Below, piece after piece: positions 1-7,123 of a stretch of DNA of 11,987 nucleotides. A program made the translations under genes and the position numbers. Each line of letters starts with the position of its first letter. The first letter of the stretch is position 1. The DNA is from Dehalococcoidia bacterium. Its GTDB lineage: Bacteria > Chloroflexota > Dehalococcoidia > Dehalococcoidales > Fen-1064. The DNA is taken from positions 1 to 11,987 of the forward strand of contig JAUYDN010000033.1 in assembly GCA_030691775.1 (NCBI GenBank), given 5' to 3'. Under the pieces are notes generated by a model. That model was given only the letters and a program-made list of their open reading frames with translations. It searched no databases and was not told where the DNA came from.

Positions 1-677
1 ACCCGCGCCGCCTGTTGCATATTGTGCGTGACGATAACAATAGTAAGGTTTTCCGCGAGGTCGTGCATCAGGTCCTCGATTTTCAGAGTCGCCATCGGGT
101 CGAGTGCGCTACAGGGTTCGTCCATCAGGATTACCTCCGGTTCCACCGCAAGCACCCGGGCGATACAGAGCCGCTGTTGCTGACCCCCGGAAAGCGCCAT
201 GCCCGACTGCCCGAGCTTATCCTTGACTTCATCCCAGAGGACAGCGCGGCGCAGACTTGTTTCCACAATCCGAGCGAGTTCACCCCGATATTTGTTACCG
301 TGCCGCCTCGGACCGTAAGCCACATTCTCATAGACAGACATCGGAAAAGGGTTGGGTTTCTGAAAGACCATTCCCACCCGTTTCCTCAGCTCAACGGCAT
401 CGACGCCAGGACTGTAGACATCAATCCCGTCAAGCTCTACAGTACCTTCTACACACGCGCCCGGTATCAGGTCGTTCATCCGGTTAAAAAGACGGAGCAA
501 AGATGACTTGCCGCAACCGGAGGGACCGATGATGGCGGTAATAGCCTTGTCACGAATCTCCAGGGAGATATTACGCAACGCCTGGAATTTTCCGTAATAG
601 AGATTAGCTCCTTCTGCCTTCAGCTTTATGACGCCGGGAGCCAATACTCTACCATTTACCTGGACTGTTGTAATCAA
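1..677 (-). CDS. pstB: Phosphate ABC transporter ATP-binding protein PstB (partial, C-terminus beyond window)
   Basis: Cytoplasmic ATPase that powers the PstSCAB high-affinity phosphate importer. About 225 residues are present and the frame is open at base 1, so only the last 25 or so residues of a normal ~250-residue PstB are missing. Reading down the minus strand, Walker A is GPSGCGKSS, the Q-loop lies in VFQKPNPFP, the ABC signature is LSGGQQQR, Walker B is VILMDEP and the H-loop is THNMQQ. I chose a TTG start at 677 because a clear GGAGGT (685-690) lies 7 nt upstream and overlaps the pstA stop codon, which suggests translational coupling. It is the fourth gene of the pstSCAB operon. phoU commonly follows pstB and may lie just outside. 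The identification is secure; only the start codon is inferred. Confidence 0.96.
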   Translation of the reverse strand, partial: MITTVQVNGRVLAPGVIKLKAEGANLYYGKFQALRNISLEIRDKAITAIIGPSGCGKSSLLRLFNRMNDLIPGACVEGTVELDGIDVYSPGVDAVELRKRVGMVFQKPNPFPMSVYENVAYGPRRHGNKYRGELARIVETSLRRAVLWDEVKDKLGQSGMALSGGQQQRLCIARVLAVEPEVILMDEPCSALDPMATLKIEDLMHDLAENLTIVIVTHNMQQAAR

Positions 678-682
678 TAACT

Positions 683-1552
683 TTACCTCCTCCGCCGGAC
701 CTTGAGCCTGATAATAGTGGCGAGAATATTAAAAGAAAGCACAACCGCTAAGAGCACCAGCGCCACGCCCCACACCATGTTTTTCGGCATTCCCGGAACA
801 TGAGTCGAAACGGTATAGAGATGGTACGCCAATGCCATAAAACGGTCGAAGGGCGATGTGGGTAGACCGGGGACGATAAATGCCGCCCCTACTACCAGAA
901 TCGGGGCGGTCTCACCTGCGGCACGGCTCATTGCCAGGATAGCGCCCGTGATAATACCGGGAAGGGCTTGCGGCAGGACGAGGTGCCGGATTGTCTGCCA
1001 CCGCGTCGCGCCTATTGCGAGGCTGCCCTGCCGGTATTCCCTCGGCACCGCCAATATCGCCTCACGGGAGGTGGTGATTGTCATTGCCATCGCCTGGCAT
1101 GCCAGGGTCAAGCTGGCGGCAAGGAGCGACATACCGAACCGGAATGTGAGCACGAAGATACCCAGCCCGAAAAGCCCGAAAACAATGGAGGGCACGCCTG
1201 CCAGGTTCAGAATTGCCATGTTGATGGTTCGGGTCAGCCAGTTTTCTCTGGCGTATTCGGTCAGGTATACTCCAGCCAGCATCCCGATTGGCAAAGCCAC
1301 GATAATGGCGCCCAGCATCAGATAAAATGTACCGAGAATCGCCGGGAAAATACCACCCGCTTTCCCTGCCATTGAAGGCGGACCCGTTAAAAACTCCCAA
1401 CTGATGGCACTGGCTCCGTTGACCACCATATAGGCAATCAGAAAAACAACCGGTGCAACGACGACGACCGTTGCCGCGGTCAGCAACCCGAAAGCCGCTC
1501 TCTGTGTAGCCTGCCGCCGGGGAGTTCGATGGGTCGTCCCTTTATCTTTCAA
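683..1552 (-). CDS. pstA: Phosphate ABC transporter permease PstA
   Basis: Inner-membrane permease subunit, 289 aa, that pairs with PstC to form the phosphate channel. It has a basic N-terminus (RTPRRQATQR), then a first membrane helix (about residues 22-46) and several more hydrophobic segments. The cytoplasmic EAA loop that docks on PstB reads EYRQGSLAIGATRWQTI, followed by the conserved SRAAGETAPIL segment. The size matches the family. The frame opens with TTG at 1552, overlapping the end of pstC by 11 nt. The ribosome site is weak (AGAAGAG), so translation probably depends on coupling to pstC. The TAA stop overlaps the pstB Shine-Dalgarno. It is transcribed with pstS from the Pho-box promoter near 3530. 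Confidence 0.96.
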   Translation of the reverse strand: MKDKGTTHRTPRRQATQRAAFGLLTAATVVVVAPVVFLIAYMVVNGASAISWEFLTGPPSMAGKAGGIFPAILGTFYLMLGAIIVALPIGMLAGVYLTEYARENWLTRTINMAILNLAGVPSIVFGLFGLGIFVLTFRFGMSLLAASLTLACQAMAMTITTSREAILAVPREYRQGSLAIGATRWQTIRHLVLPQALPGIITGAILAMSRAAGETAPILVVGAAFIVPGLPTSPFDRFMALAYHLYTVSTHVPGMPKNMVWGVALVLLAVVLSFNILATIIRLKVRRRR

Positions 1553-2486
1553 ATTTTCTCTTCTGCCGCTCCAGCACCCTATCGGCGATGAGGTTAACGG
1601 CGAGCGTCATCACAAAAAGCACCAGTCCGATGGCAAACAGAGCCTGGTACTGGAGTCCTCCCCTCACGGCATTGCCGATACCGGAAGCAATCGCCGATGT
1701 CATCGGCGTCATTGGCTGGGTGGGTGAATAGGGGACCGCCAGTGCCCCACCCGCCACCATCAGTACCGTCATCGTCTCACCGATTGCACGTCCTACACCA
1801 AGCATTACCGCCGCGGCAATGCCGGATAAGGCGGAGGGAATGGATACATGAGCAATAGTTTCCCAGCGGGTAGCTCCCAGGGCATAAGAAGCCTGCCGGA
1901 ACTCCTCCGGAACAGCGCGTAAAGCATCTTCCGATACACTGACGATGATGGGCAAGCTCATAAAAGCCAGCATTATACCCGCGGTGAGACCGGACAGACC
2001 GACATTCAGATTAAACGCCGTTTGCACCAGCGGGGAGAGAAGCGTCATACCGATAAAACCCATCACTACGGACGGGAACCCGGCGAGTATTTCCACAACA
2101 GGTTTTACAGTCTCGCGAACCTTATCAGGCGCTACCTCAGCAAGATAGGCGGCGCACCCGATTCCAACCGGGACGGAAATAACCGTCGAGACCAGGGTAA
2201 CCCAGAGCGTGGAAATGAAAAAAGGCGCAACGCCAAAGGTGGGAGGTTCAGAGACGGGATACCATTTTGTGCCGAAGAAAAATTCCCAGGGCGGGGTGTA
2301 GAAAAAAGCGGGGATTCCTTCCCGCAAAAGGACGAAGATAATCCCCAGCAGGACAATTATGGCTAACAGTCCGTTGGAGAAAATCCACCCTTCAATGAAC
2401 CTTTCACCAAAACGCCGTCGCCGCCGGAGGCTTTCCCTGGTAGCCACGGCGACGGTGCTGGTGATTGTGACCTGTTCCTTTGCCAT
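1542..2486 (-). CDS. pstC: Phosphate ABC transporter permease PstC
   Basis: Second permease of the phosphate importer, 314 aa. It has an arginine-rich cytoplasmic N-terminus (RRRRR near residues 21-25) followed by a hydrophobic helix (IIVLLGIIFVLL) and further membrane segments. The EAA motif is EFRQASYALGATRWETI, followed by GVGRAIGETMTVLMVAGG, which is typical of PstC. The ATG start shares one base with the pstS stop (TAATG), so the two genes are translationally coupled. No separate strong ribosome site is visible. PstC and PstA are homologous, but the order S-C-A-B, the longer N-terminal region and the extended loop after the first helix (FFYTPPWEFFFGTKW) fit PstC better. Confidence 0.96.
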   Translation of the reverse strand: MAKEQVTITSTVAVATRESLRRRRRFGERFIEGWIFSNGLLAIIVLLGIIFVLLREGIPAFFYTPPWEFFFGTKWYPVSEPPTFGVAPFFISTLWVTLVSTVISVPVGIGCAAYLAEVAPDKVRETVKPVVEILAGFPSVVMGFIGMTLLSPLVQTAFNLNVGLSGLTAGIMLAFMSLPIIVSVSEDALRAVPEEFRQASYALGATRWETIAHVSIPSALSGIAAAVMLGVGRAIGETMTVLMVAGGALAVPYSPTQPMTPMTSAIASGIGNAVRGGLQYQALFAIGLVLFVMTLAVNLIADRVLERQKRKFER

Positions 2487-3415
2487 TACTTACTGAGCGG
2501 TACGTACCCCACTTCGGTTACTTTTTTCTGACCTTCTGCTGACAGGCAGTAGTCGATGAATGCCTTTATGATGCCGGTCGGTGCGCCGTTGGTGTAGAAG
2601 AGCAGAGGACGGGAGACAGCATACGTCCCGTTCAACGACGCTTCGACACTGGCTTTTACTCCTGGAGAATCAGCGGTCTTTTTGATTGCCAGCACTTTCA
2701 CGGTTGGATTCACATAAGCGAGACCGGGATAGAAGATAGCGTTGACGTTTCTGGCGGTCTCGGTAACGCCTCCCTCCGTGGAGGGCAGGAACAGCACTTT
2801 GTTACCATATTCCAATTTCGTGTTTTTGGTGGGTAAGCCGTCCATCTGCACGACATGCTCTTTGAAGAAAACATGGGTGCCGGAGTTCGTGTCCCGGGAG
2901 AGCACGACTATTGGCGCGTCATTGCCTCCGACCTCTTTCCAGTTGGTTATCTGGTTCGTATAGATTGCGGAAAGCTGGGCGATGGTTAACTCGTTGACCG
3001 GGTTAGAGGGGTTGACCACTACGGCAAGAGCATCCCCGGCAATCTTGATTTCGTAAGGGTTCACGCCCTTTGCTTTTGCCTGGTCTATTTCCGTGGACTT
3101 GATGACGCGGGATGACTGGCAGATGTCCGTGGTGCCGTTAATAAGTGCCGCAATTCCTGCGCCGGAGCCGGGACCGCTCACCGAGATATTCACTCCAGGG
3201 TTGGCTTTCATAAAAGCTTCCGCCCAGATGGTCGACAGGGGAGTAACGGTATTTGACCCGGTGATATCGATAGCGCCGGTAAGTCCGGGAACGGTAGATG
3301 TGGCGGAAGGTCTGGCATTATCTGTGCCTGCTGTGCAACCAGCGAGTAAGACTGCCGTGGCGATAAGGATAGCAGGGATTATCATGAACCATTTTTTGTT
3401 CAGTTTACGTAACAA
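2486..3415 (-). CDS. pstS: Phosphate-binding lipoprotein PstS
   Basis: Extracytoplasmic phosphate receptor, 309 aa, that delivers phosphate to PstCA. The N-terminus is a lipoprotein signal: basic residues, a hydrophobic stretch, then the lipobox LAGC with the acylated cysteine at residue 27. The mature part begins the PBP-II fold with GAIDITGSNTVTPL. It contains the anion-binding loop SGPGSGAGI and the segments TTDICQSSR and SRDTNSGTHVFFKE, all characteristic of PstS. The TTG start at 3415 is chosen because AAGGAG lies 9 nt upstream and because it yields a complete signal peptide. It is the first gene of pstSCAB. Upstream are a Pho box and a -10 element, so strong induction under phosphate limitation is expected. 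A 25-codon frame ends 2 nt before this start. Confidence 0.96.
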   Translation of the reverse strand: MLRKLNKKWFMIIPAILIATAVLLAGCTAGTDNARPSATSTVPGLTGAIDITGSNTVTPLSTIWAEAFMKANPGVNISVSGPGSGAGIAALINGTTDICQSSRVIKSTEIDQAKAKGVNPYEIKIAGDALAVVVNPSNPVNELTIAQLSAIYTNQITNWKEVGGNDAPIVVLSRDTNSGTHVFFKEHVVQMDGLPTKNTKLEYGNKVLFLPSTEGGVTETARNVNAIFYPGLAYVNPTVKVLAIKKTADSPGVKASVEASLNGTYAVSRPLLFYTNGAPTGIIKAFIDYCLSAEGQKKVTEVGYVPLSK

Positions 3416-3417
3416 AT

Positions 3418-3495
3418 CTATTTTCTCCTTAGTTTAATTCCGTTAGTGTTTGTCAGGATATCGCAGTGTCTTTTTGCGATTGCTAATCTATTCAT
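3418..3495 (-). CDS. Possible 25-codon leader ORF upstream of pstS
   Basis: An ATG-initiated frame of 25 codons lies in the predicted pstS 5' untranslated region and ends with TAG just 2 nt before the pstS TTG start. An AGGAGG (3510-3515) precedes it, but the spacing of 14 nt is longer than optimal. The peptide is basic (ends KLRRK), begins MNRLAIAKRH, and resembles nothing I know. The pstS ribosome site lies inside its last codons, so if translated it could couple ribosome delivery to the weak TTG start of pstS. It may equally be a chance frame. Confidence 0.25.
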   Translation of the reverse strand: MNRLAIAKRHCDILTNTNGIKLRRK

Positions 3496-3526
3496 TTGTT
3501 TTTTTCTAACCTCCTTTTCTATCTTC

Positions 3527-3580
3527 ATCATAGGAGGTCAAGGTTAATAGCGATTTAATGTCTTGTTAAGAGTGCGTTAA
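3527..3580 (-). promoter_or_regulatory. Pho box and -10 element driving pstSCAB
   Basis: Four TTAA cores begin at 3544, 3555, 3566 and 3577, an exact 11-bp period. On the minus strand the units read CTTAAC, CTTAAC, ATTAAA and ATTAAC. This is the tandem direct-repeat layout bound by PhoB/PhoP-type regulators. Exactly 11 nt after the last unit lies TATGAT (3527-3532), a 5/6 match to a -10 hexamer, so the repeats replace the -35. The predicted transcript starts near 3520 and leaves about 105 nt of leader before pstS. The most upstream unit overlaps the arsC stop codon. The PhoB-type regulator encoded in this window is the obvious ligand (inference). Confidence 0.8.
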
Positions 3581-3984
3581 GAATTGCCCGTAAAATACGG
3601 CTCTTCCAGGAGTTTTTCAACGCGGGTTCTTATTTCGTCCCGTATCTTTCGGACGGTCTCGATTGGTTTGCCAGCAGGGTCTTCAATCTCCCAGTCTTCG
3701 GTGGGGGCAAGAGCCGCCGGGCATACCGCCTCGTCCATACAACCCATCGTGATGATACGGTCGGCAGATTCCATCGTTTCCACGGTCAACAGTTTGGGTT
3801 TCCGAGCCCAGAGGTCAATCCTAGCTTCTGACATTACCTCGACCACGGTTGAGTTAACGCCTGGCCCTGGCATTGTGCCGGCGGATTCCGCAATAGCTTT
3901 TCCACTCACTTTTATGTTAAAAAAGGCTTCCGCCATCTGACTCCGCCCGGCATTGTGCACACAGACAAACAACACTTTCTTCAT
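3577..3984 (-). CDS. arsC: Arsenate reductase, thioredoxin-coupled (low-molecular-weight phosphatase fold)
   Basis: Cytoplasmic enzyme, 135 aa, that would reduce arsenate to arsenite through a cysteine cascade. The P-loop CX5R is C8-VHNAG-R14-S15. The two further redox cysteines of the thioredoxin-coupled family are C82 and C88 (GCMDEAVCP), close to the C82/C89 pair of Bacillus-type ArsC. The catalytic aspartate follows in EDPAGKP. This set of three cysteines argues for arsenate reductase rather than a plain tyrosine phosphatase. The ATG overlaps the stop of the DUF1232 gene (ATGA), so the two are coupled and share its Pho-box promoter. Its place between Pho box and pst genes fits protection when a phosphate-starved cell takes up arsenate. 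Recycling would need a thioredoxin- or glutaredoxin-like donor, and one is encoded at 7636-7911. Confidence 0.92.
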   Translation of the reverse strand: MKKVLFVCVHNAGRSQMAEAFFNIKVSGKAIAESAGTMPGPGVNSTVVEVMSEARIDLWARKPKLLTVETMESADRIITMGCMDEAVCPAALAPTEDWEIEDPAGKPIETVRKIRDEIRTRVEKLLEEPYFTGNS

Positions 3985-4307
3985 TCTGATTTTGCAGCCA
4001 ACCCCGGGCTTCCTTCGCTTTTATCTGTCCTTGCGTTATCTACCCGTCTTCGGCAATCTTCAATGACTTCCTTTGGAATCAGTTTCAGCGCTACCAAAAT
4101 CAGCCCGGGAACAATGATGACGTCGTCAAGATGACCAACTACTGGAATAAAGTCTGGAATAATGTCGAATGGTAAGAATGCATAGCCAATGGCAAGCCAG
4201 AGAAGGAACTTAGCTAGCTTCGGCGTACGCTTATCTTTTAGCACAAGACGGTACACTTTGAGTTCATGCTTGATGTTCCGCATAAGTAGTTTGAGTTTGG
4301 CAAACAT
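3981..4307 (-). CDS. YkvA/DUF1232 family small membrane protein
   Basis: Protein of 108 aa with a basic N-terminus (about residues 1-31) and a hydrophobic core. The core carries the hallmark DUF1232 segment LPFDIIPDFIPVVGHLDD, which runs into the second hydrophobic stretch VIIVPGLILVALKLI. The C-terminus is charged and poorly conserved. The biochemical function of the family is unknown to me. The ATG start has no strong ribosome site (only AAAGATAAAG upstream) and the predicted 5' leader is about 24 nt. It is the first gene of a two-gene unit with arsC (4-nt ATGA overlap) behind a Pho box, so it should be induced by phosphate starvation. That is the only clue here to its role. Confidence 0.88.
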   Translation of the reverse strand: MFAKLKLLMRNIKHELKVYRLVLKDKRTPKLAKFLLWLAIGYAFLPFDIIPDFIPVVGHLDDVIIVPGLILVALKLIPKEVIEDCRRRVDNARTDKSEGSPGLAAKSE

Positions 4308-4337
4308 GGGCTTTATCTTTCAACTACCATTAAAAAT

Positions 4338-4391
4338 AGTGTAATGGGGGGACTTTAAGACCGGTTTAAGGATTTGTTAAAATCCTGTTAA
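4338..4391 (-). promoter_or_regulatory. Pho box and -10 element driving DUF1232-arsC
   Basis: Four TTAA cores begin at 4355, 4366, 4377 and 4388, again exactly 11 bp apart. On the minus strand the units are TTTAACAGGAT, TTTAACAAATC, CTTAAACCGGT and CTTAAAGTCCC. The hexamer TACACT (4338-4343) follows 11 nt after the last unit, the same geometry as the pstS promoter, with transcription expected to start near 4331. The site fills the 93-bp gap between the kinase stop codon and the DUF1232 start. I see no terminator in that gap, so read-through from the phoBR frame is also possible. Confidence 0.8.
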
Positions 4392-4400
4392 ATTATCCGG

Positions 4401-6848
4401 CTAGTGCTCATTATGAAACGGTAGAGAAAAACTGAAAGTGGAACCTTTACCTATCTCGCTCTGTGCCCAGATTCTACCGTTGTGCGCCTGGATGGTATGC
4501 TTGGCAATCGCCAGACCCAACCCGCTCCCCTGACCGGTACGCGACCGGTCTGCTTTATAGAAACGCTCAAAAATATGAGGCAGGTCGTCATGAGCGATAC
4601 CGATGCCGGTATCGATAACGTTTACCGTGACACAGTTACTATCCGCCATCGTTGTAATCGTTACTTTTCCACCCCGCCGGTTGAATTTGATAGCGTTGTG
4701 CGTAAGGTTTACCAGTGCCTGGCGGATACGCTCGCGGTCAGCGGGAACAGGAGGCAAAGACGGCACCAGTTGCATGTCCAGCGAGACCTGTTGTCTTTGC
4801 GCTAATGGTGACATCTGGTTCACAACTTCTTCCACGAGGATGTTGAGGTCGACGGGTTCTTTCTTTATTTTCACGTCGCCCGTTTCAATCCGTGACAGCT
4901 CAGTGATTTCTGCCACCAGTTGCGCCAGGCGGTCGATTTCACTTTCAATACGCACGAGGAAATCAAGAGCGGCTTTACGGTCATCGATAGCGCCTTCCTT
5001 TAATGTTTCCACCATGGCTTTGATTCCAGCGATGGGGTTTCTTAAATCGTGGGAAAGGTTACCGATAAGCTCCCGCCGCATCGTCTGGAGGTTGCGTAAT
5101 TCCGTCAGGTCCTGGATAAGGAGCAAGCACCCGCCTGCCCTATCGCCGGCAATGGGTATGGCGATGACGCGGAGAAAATGCCTGGCAATCCCGGATTCCA
5201 TCTGCGCCGCCTGTACGACACCGGTCTTGTAACAACGTTTCAGAGCCTCATCTACCTCGTGGTCATGCACGGCTTCAATAAGGTATTTGCCCGCGGCTTT
5301 ATCCTCCGCAAAATTAAAAATCGCACCCGCCGCGCGGTTCGCCAGGACGATCTTCCCTCCGGCATCGGTCATAATGACACCATCAGTCATATTCCCCAGC
5401 ACCGTTGCCAGCCTGGTTTTTTCCGCTGAGATGTCCTCCACGAGATTCTTTATATTGATGGACATCTCGTTAAAGGCGCGCGCCAGTGCTTCAGCTTCAT
5501 CGCCGGTATGCATAAAAATTGTCTTGCCGAACTCACCGGCTGAGATGCGCCGGGCGGCTTCGGTTACTTCGCGCACCGGTTTTGTGACTAAGCGTGCTAT
5601 AAGCCAGGCGGCAATAACGGCAAACGCCGCCGTCAGAATAATTGCCAGCGTAACGGTAAGCGTAATACGGTCGACTGTTTGGCGTACGGTCGTCAAAGGC
5701 AAAGCTACCCTGGCGACTCCAACCGTCTTCCCTTGATAAACAGCCGGCAGAGCCACATACAACATCTGTTTGTTCAGAGTAATGCTAAAACGCGTACTTT
5801 CTCCATGTCCGGAAGCCAGGGCAGAAATTACCTCGGGGCGGTTGCCGTGGTTTTCCATCCCGGCCGGGTTTTCCTCGGAATCGCCGAGCACTTTGCCGTC
5901 CGGGGCAATAAGCGTGATGCGGGCCTGGATATCGCTACCCAGTTTCTTTGCCAGGATATCCGCAGAACCATCCCGCGTGAGAAATGACGGTATGCTTGCC
6001 TCCGCAACCAGCCGTGTCTCTTTTCCCAGATGCTCGCGCAGGTTTTCGAGCCGTGTGGTCTGCACGTGGCTAACCAGAAAAATCCCCAGTACGCTCATAC
6101 CGATAATAATGATGAGGATGAAGGGGATGGTGATACGCCACTGTAAACTGCGGAACATCCTCAACCTTCCAAGCTTATACCCCGCGCCCCTTACTGTGAC
6201 CAGGTGGAGGGGTTGAGAGGGGTTGGACTCTATCTTCTGCCTGAGCCAGCGCACATGAACATCTACCGTGCGTGTCTCTCCGGCGTAATCATATCCCCAC
6301 ACCTTTTCCAGGAGTTGCTCGCGGCTGAACACCAGGCCTTTATTCCTTGCCAGAAAAACCAGCAGGTCATATTCCTTTGGCGTAAATTCGAGAGATGTGC
6401 CATCTAAAGTCACGACATGTCTTGCGGTATCGATTTCCATAGGTCCTATGTTTATTACCGGGTGTTCCGGGGGCGACGGTTCAATCATCCTGACTCGTCT
6501 CAACATGGCACGCACGCGGGCTATCAGCTCCCGCAGGCTAAATGGTTTGGTCATATAGTCATCGGCGCCAATTTCCAGCCCGACGACTTTATCCACCTCT
6601 TCCGCTTTTGCGGTCAGCATCAGGATAGGCACGGTCATGTTCCTGCGCAGGACACTGCAAACCTCAAACCCATCGATGACCGGCAACATAACATCGAGGA
6701 TGACGAGGTCCGGTTTCTCCCTGACTGCGGTGTCGATTGCCTCCGCACCGTCCGTGGCGGTGAGAACGTCGTAGCCTTCTTTGCGGAGGTTGTATTTCAG
6801 GGTCTCCAGCAAATTGGCGTCATCTTCTACCACCAGTATTTTGCTCAT
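4401..6848 (-). CDS. Fused PhoB-type response regulator and PhoR-type histidine kinase
   Basis: One open frame of 815 codons holds a complete two-component pair. Residues 1-115 are the receiver (D9/D10, phospho-acceptor D52, T79, K101). Residues about 130-226 are an OmpR/PhoB winged helix ending GAGYKL. Only about a dozen residues later a sensor kinase starts: helix 1 (239-262), an extracytoplasmic region (263-395), helix 2 (396-419), HAMP (419-472), PAS (473-585), HisKA with H600 in SHDLRNP, and HATPase with N718, DTGIGI and GSGLGL. I use the ATG at 6848 because the receiver begins MSKILVVEDD there. The frame extends to a TTG at 6893 that would lie in the promoter. The neighbours (arsC, pstSCAB, two Pho boxes) identify the pair as phosphate-sensing. 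A fusion is unusual, because these are normally two genes. An internal ATG at 6158 with GGAAGG 6 nt upstream could start the kinase alone. Confidence 0.93.
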   Translation of the reverse strand: MSKILVVEDDANLLETLKYNLRKEGYDVLTATDGAEAIDTAVREKPDLVILDVMLPVIDGFEVCSVLRRNMTVPILMLTAKAEEVDKVVGLEIGADDYMTKPFSLRELIARVRAMLRRVRMIEPSPPEHPVINIGPMEIDTARHVVTLDGTSLEFTPKEYDLLVFLARNKGLVFSREQLLEKVWGYDYAGETRTVDVHVRWLRQKIESNPSQPLHLVTVRGAGYKLGRLRMFRSLQWRITIPFILIIIIGMSVLGIFLVSHVQTTRLENLREHLGKETRLVAEASIPSFLTRDGSADILAKKLGSDIQARITLIAPDGKVLGDSEENPAGMENHGNRPEVISALASGHGESTRFSITLNKQMLYVALPAVYQGKTVGVARVALPLTTVRQTVDRITLTVTLAIILTAAFAVIAAWLIARLVTKPVREVTEAARRISAGEFGKTIFMHTGDEAEALARAFNEMSINIKNLVEDISAEKTRLATVLGNMTDGVIMTDAGGKIVLANRAAGAIFNFAEDKAAGKYLIEAVHDHEVDEALKRCYKTGVVQAAQMESGIARHFLRVIAIPIAGDRAGGCLLLIQDLTELRNLQTMRRELIGNLSHDLRNPIAGIKAMVETLKEGAIDDRKAALDFLVRIESEIDRLAQLVAEITELSRIETGDVKIKKEPVDLNILVEEVVNQMSPLAQRQQVSLDMQLVPSLPPVPADRERIRQALVNLTHNAIKFNRRGGKVTITTMADSNCVTVNVIDTGIGIAHDDLPHIFERFYKADRSRTGQGSGLGLAIAKHTIQAHNGRIWAQSEIGKGSTFSFSLPFHNEH

Positions 6849-6858
6849 ACCTACGAGT

Positions 6859-6887
6859 AGTATAGACGGAACGTTAGAAACAGGCAA
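6859..6887 (-). promoter_or_regulatory. Predicted vegetative promoter of the phoBR frame, nearly leaderless
   Basis: On the minus strand TTGCCT (6882-6887) and TATACT (6859-6864) are separated by 17 nt, a good sigma-70-like pair. The -10 ends only 10 nt before the ATG at 6848, so the transcript would start within a few bases of the start codon. No TTAA repeat array precedes it, so unlike its targets this gene does not look Pho-box controlled. Confidence 0.5.
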
Positions 6888-6978
6888 ACACAAGTTGTGC
6901 GGTAAATCCTTCGGCTTCCTGAAATGCTATTCACTTCGTGGTGACCCAGTGGAACCAGGACAAGTCGCTCAGAGCTTG

Positions 6979-7004
6979 CCCCTTGATCTCTCCCCGACAA
7001 GGGG
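6979..7004. other. Hairpin in the gap between the redox operon and the phoBR frame
   Basis: CCCCTTG (6979-6985) and CAAGGGG (6998-7004) form a 7-bp stem with a 12-nt loop, in the 230-bp gap between the stop at 7124 and the phoBR promoter. It could end transcription from the redox operon, but there is no T-run on either side, so a fragment of a dispersed repeat is as likely. I see no gene in this gap. Confidence 0.3.
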
Positions 7005-7123
7005 GCAGGCTTCTTGTCTGTAGAGACGGAGACGGATAGAGTTCCACAGCTTTGCCTGAACCTAACAGCCTCGGATAAACGATGGAGACCGCTTGCGACC
7101 CCAATCTGCTCCTGGCATTCGAC

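Noticed and set aside
15..506. Plus-strand open frame of 163 codons
   Set aside because: It is antisense to pstB, whose Walker, signature and H-loop motifs are all in the minus-strand frame.
6894..7123. Search for a Pho box upstream of the phoBR frame
   Set aside because: No TTAA units at 11-bp spacing are present, so autoregulation through a Pho box is not supported.
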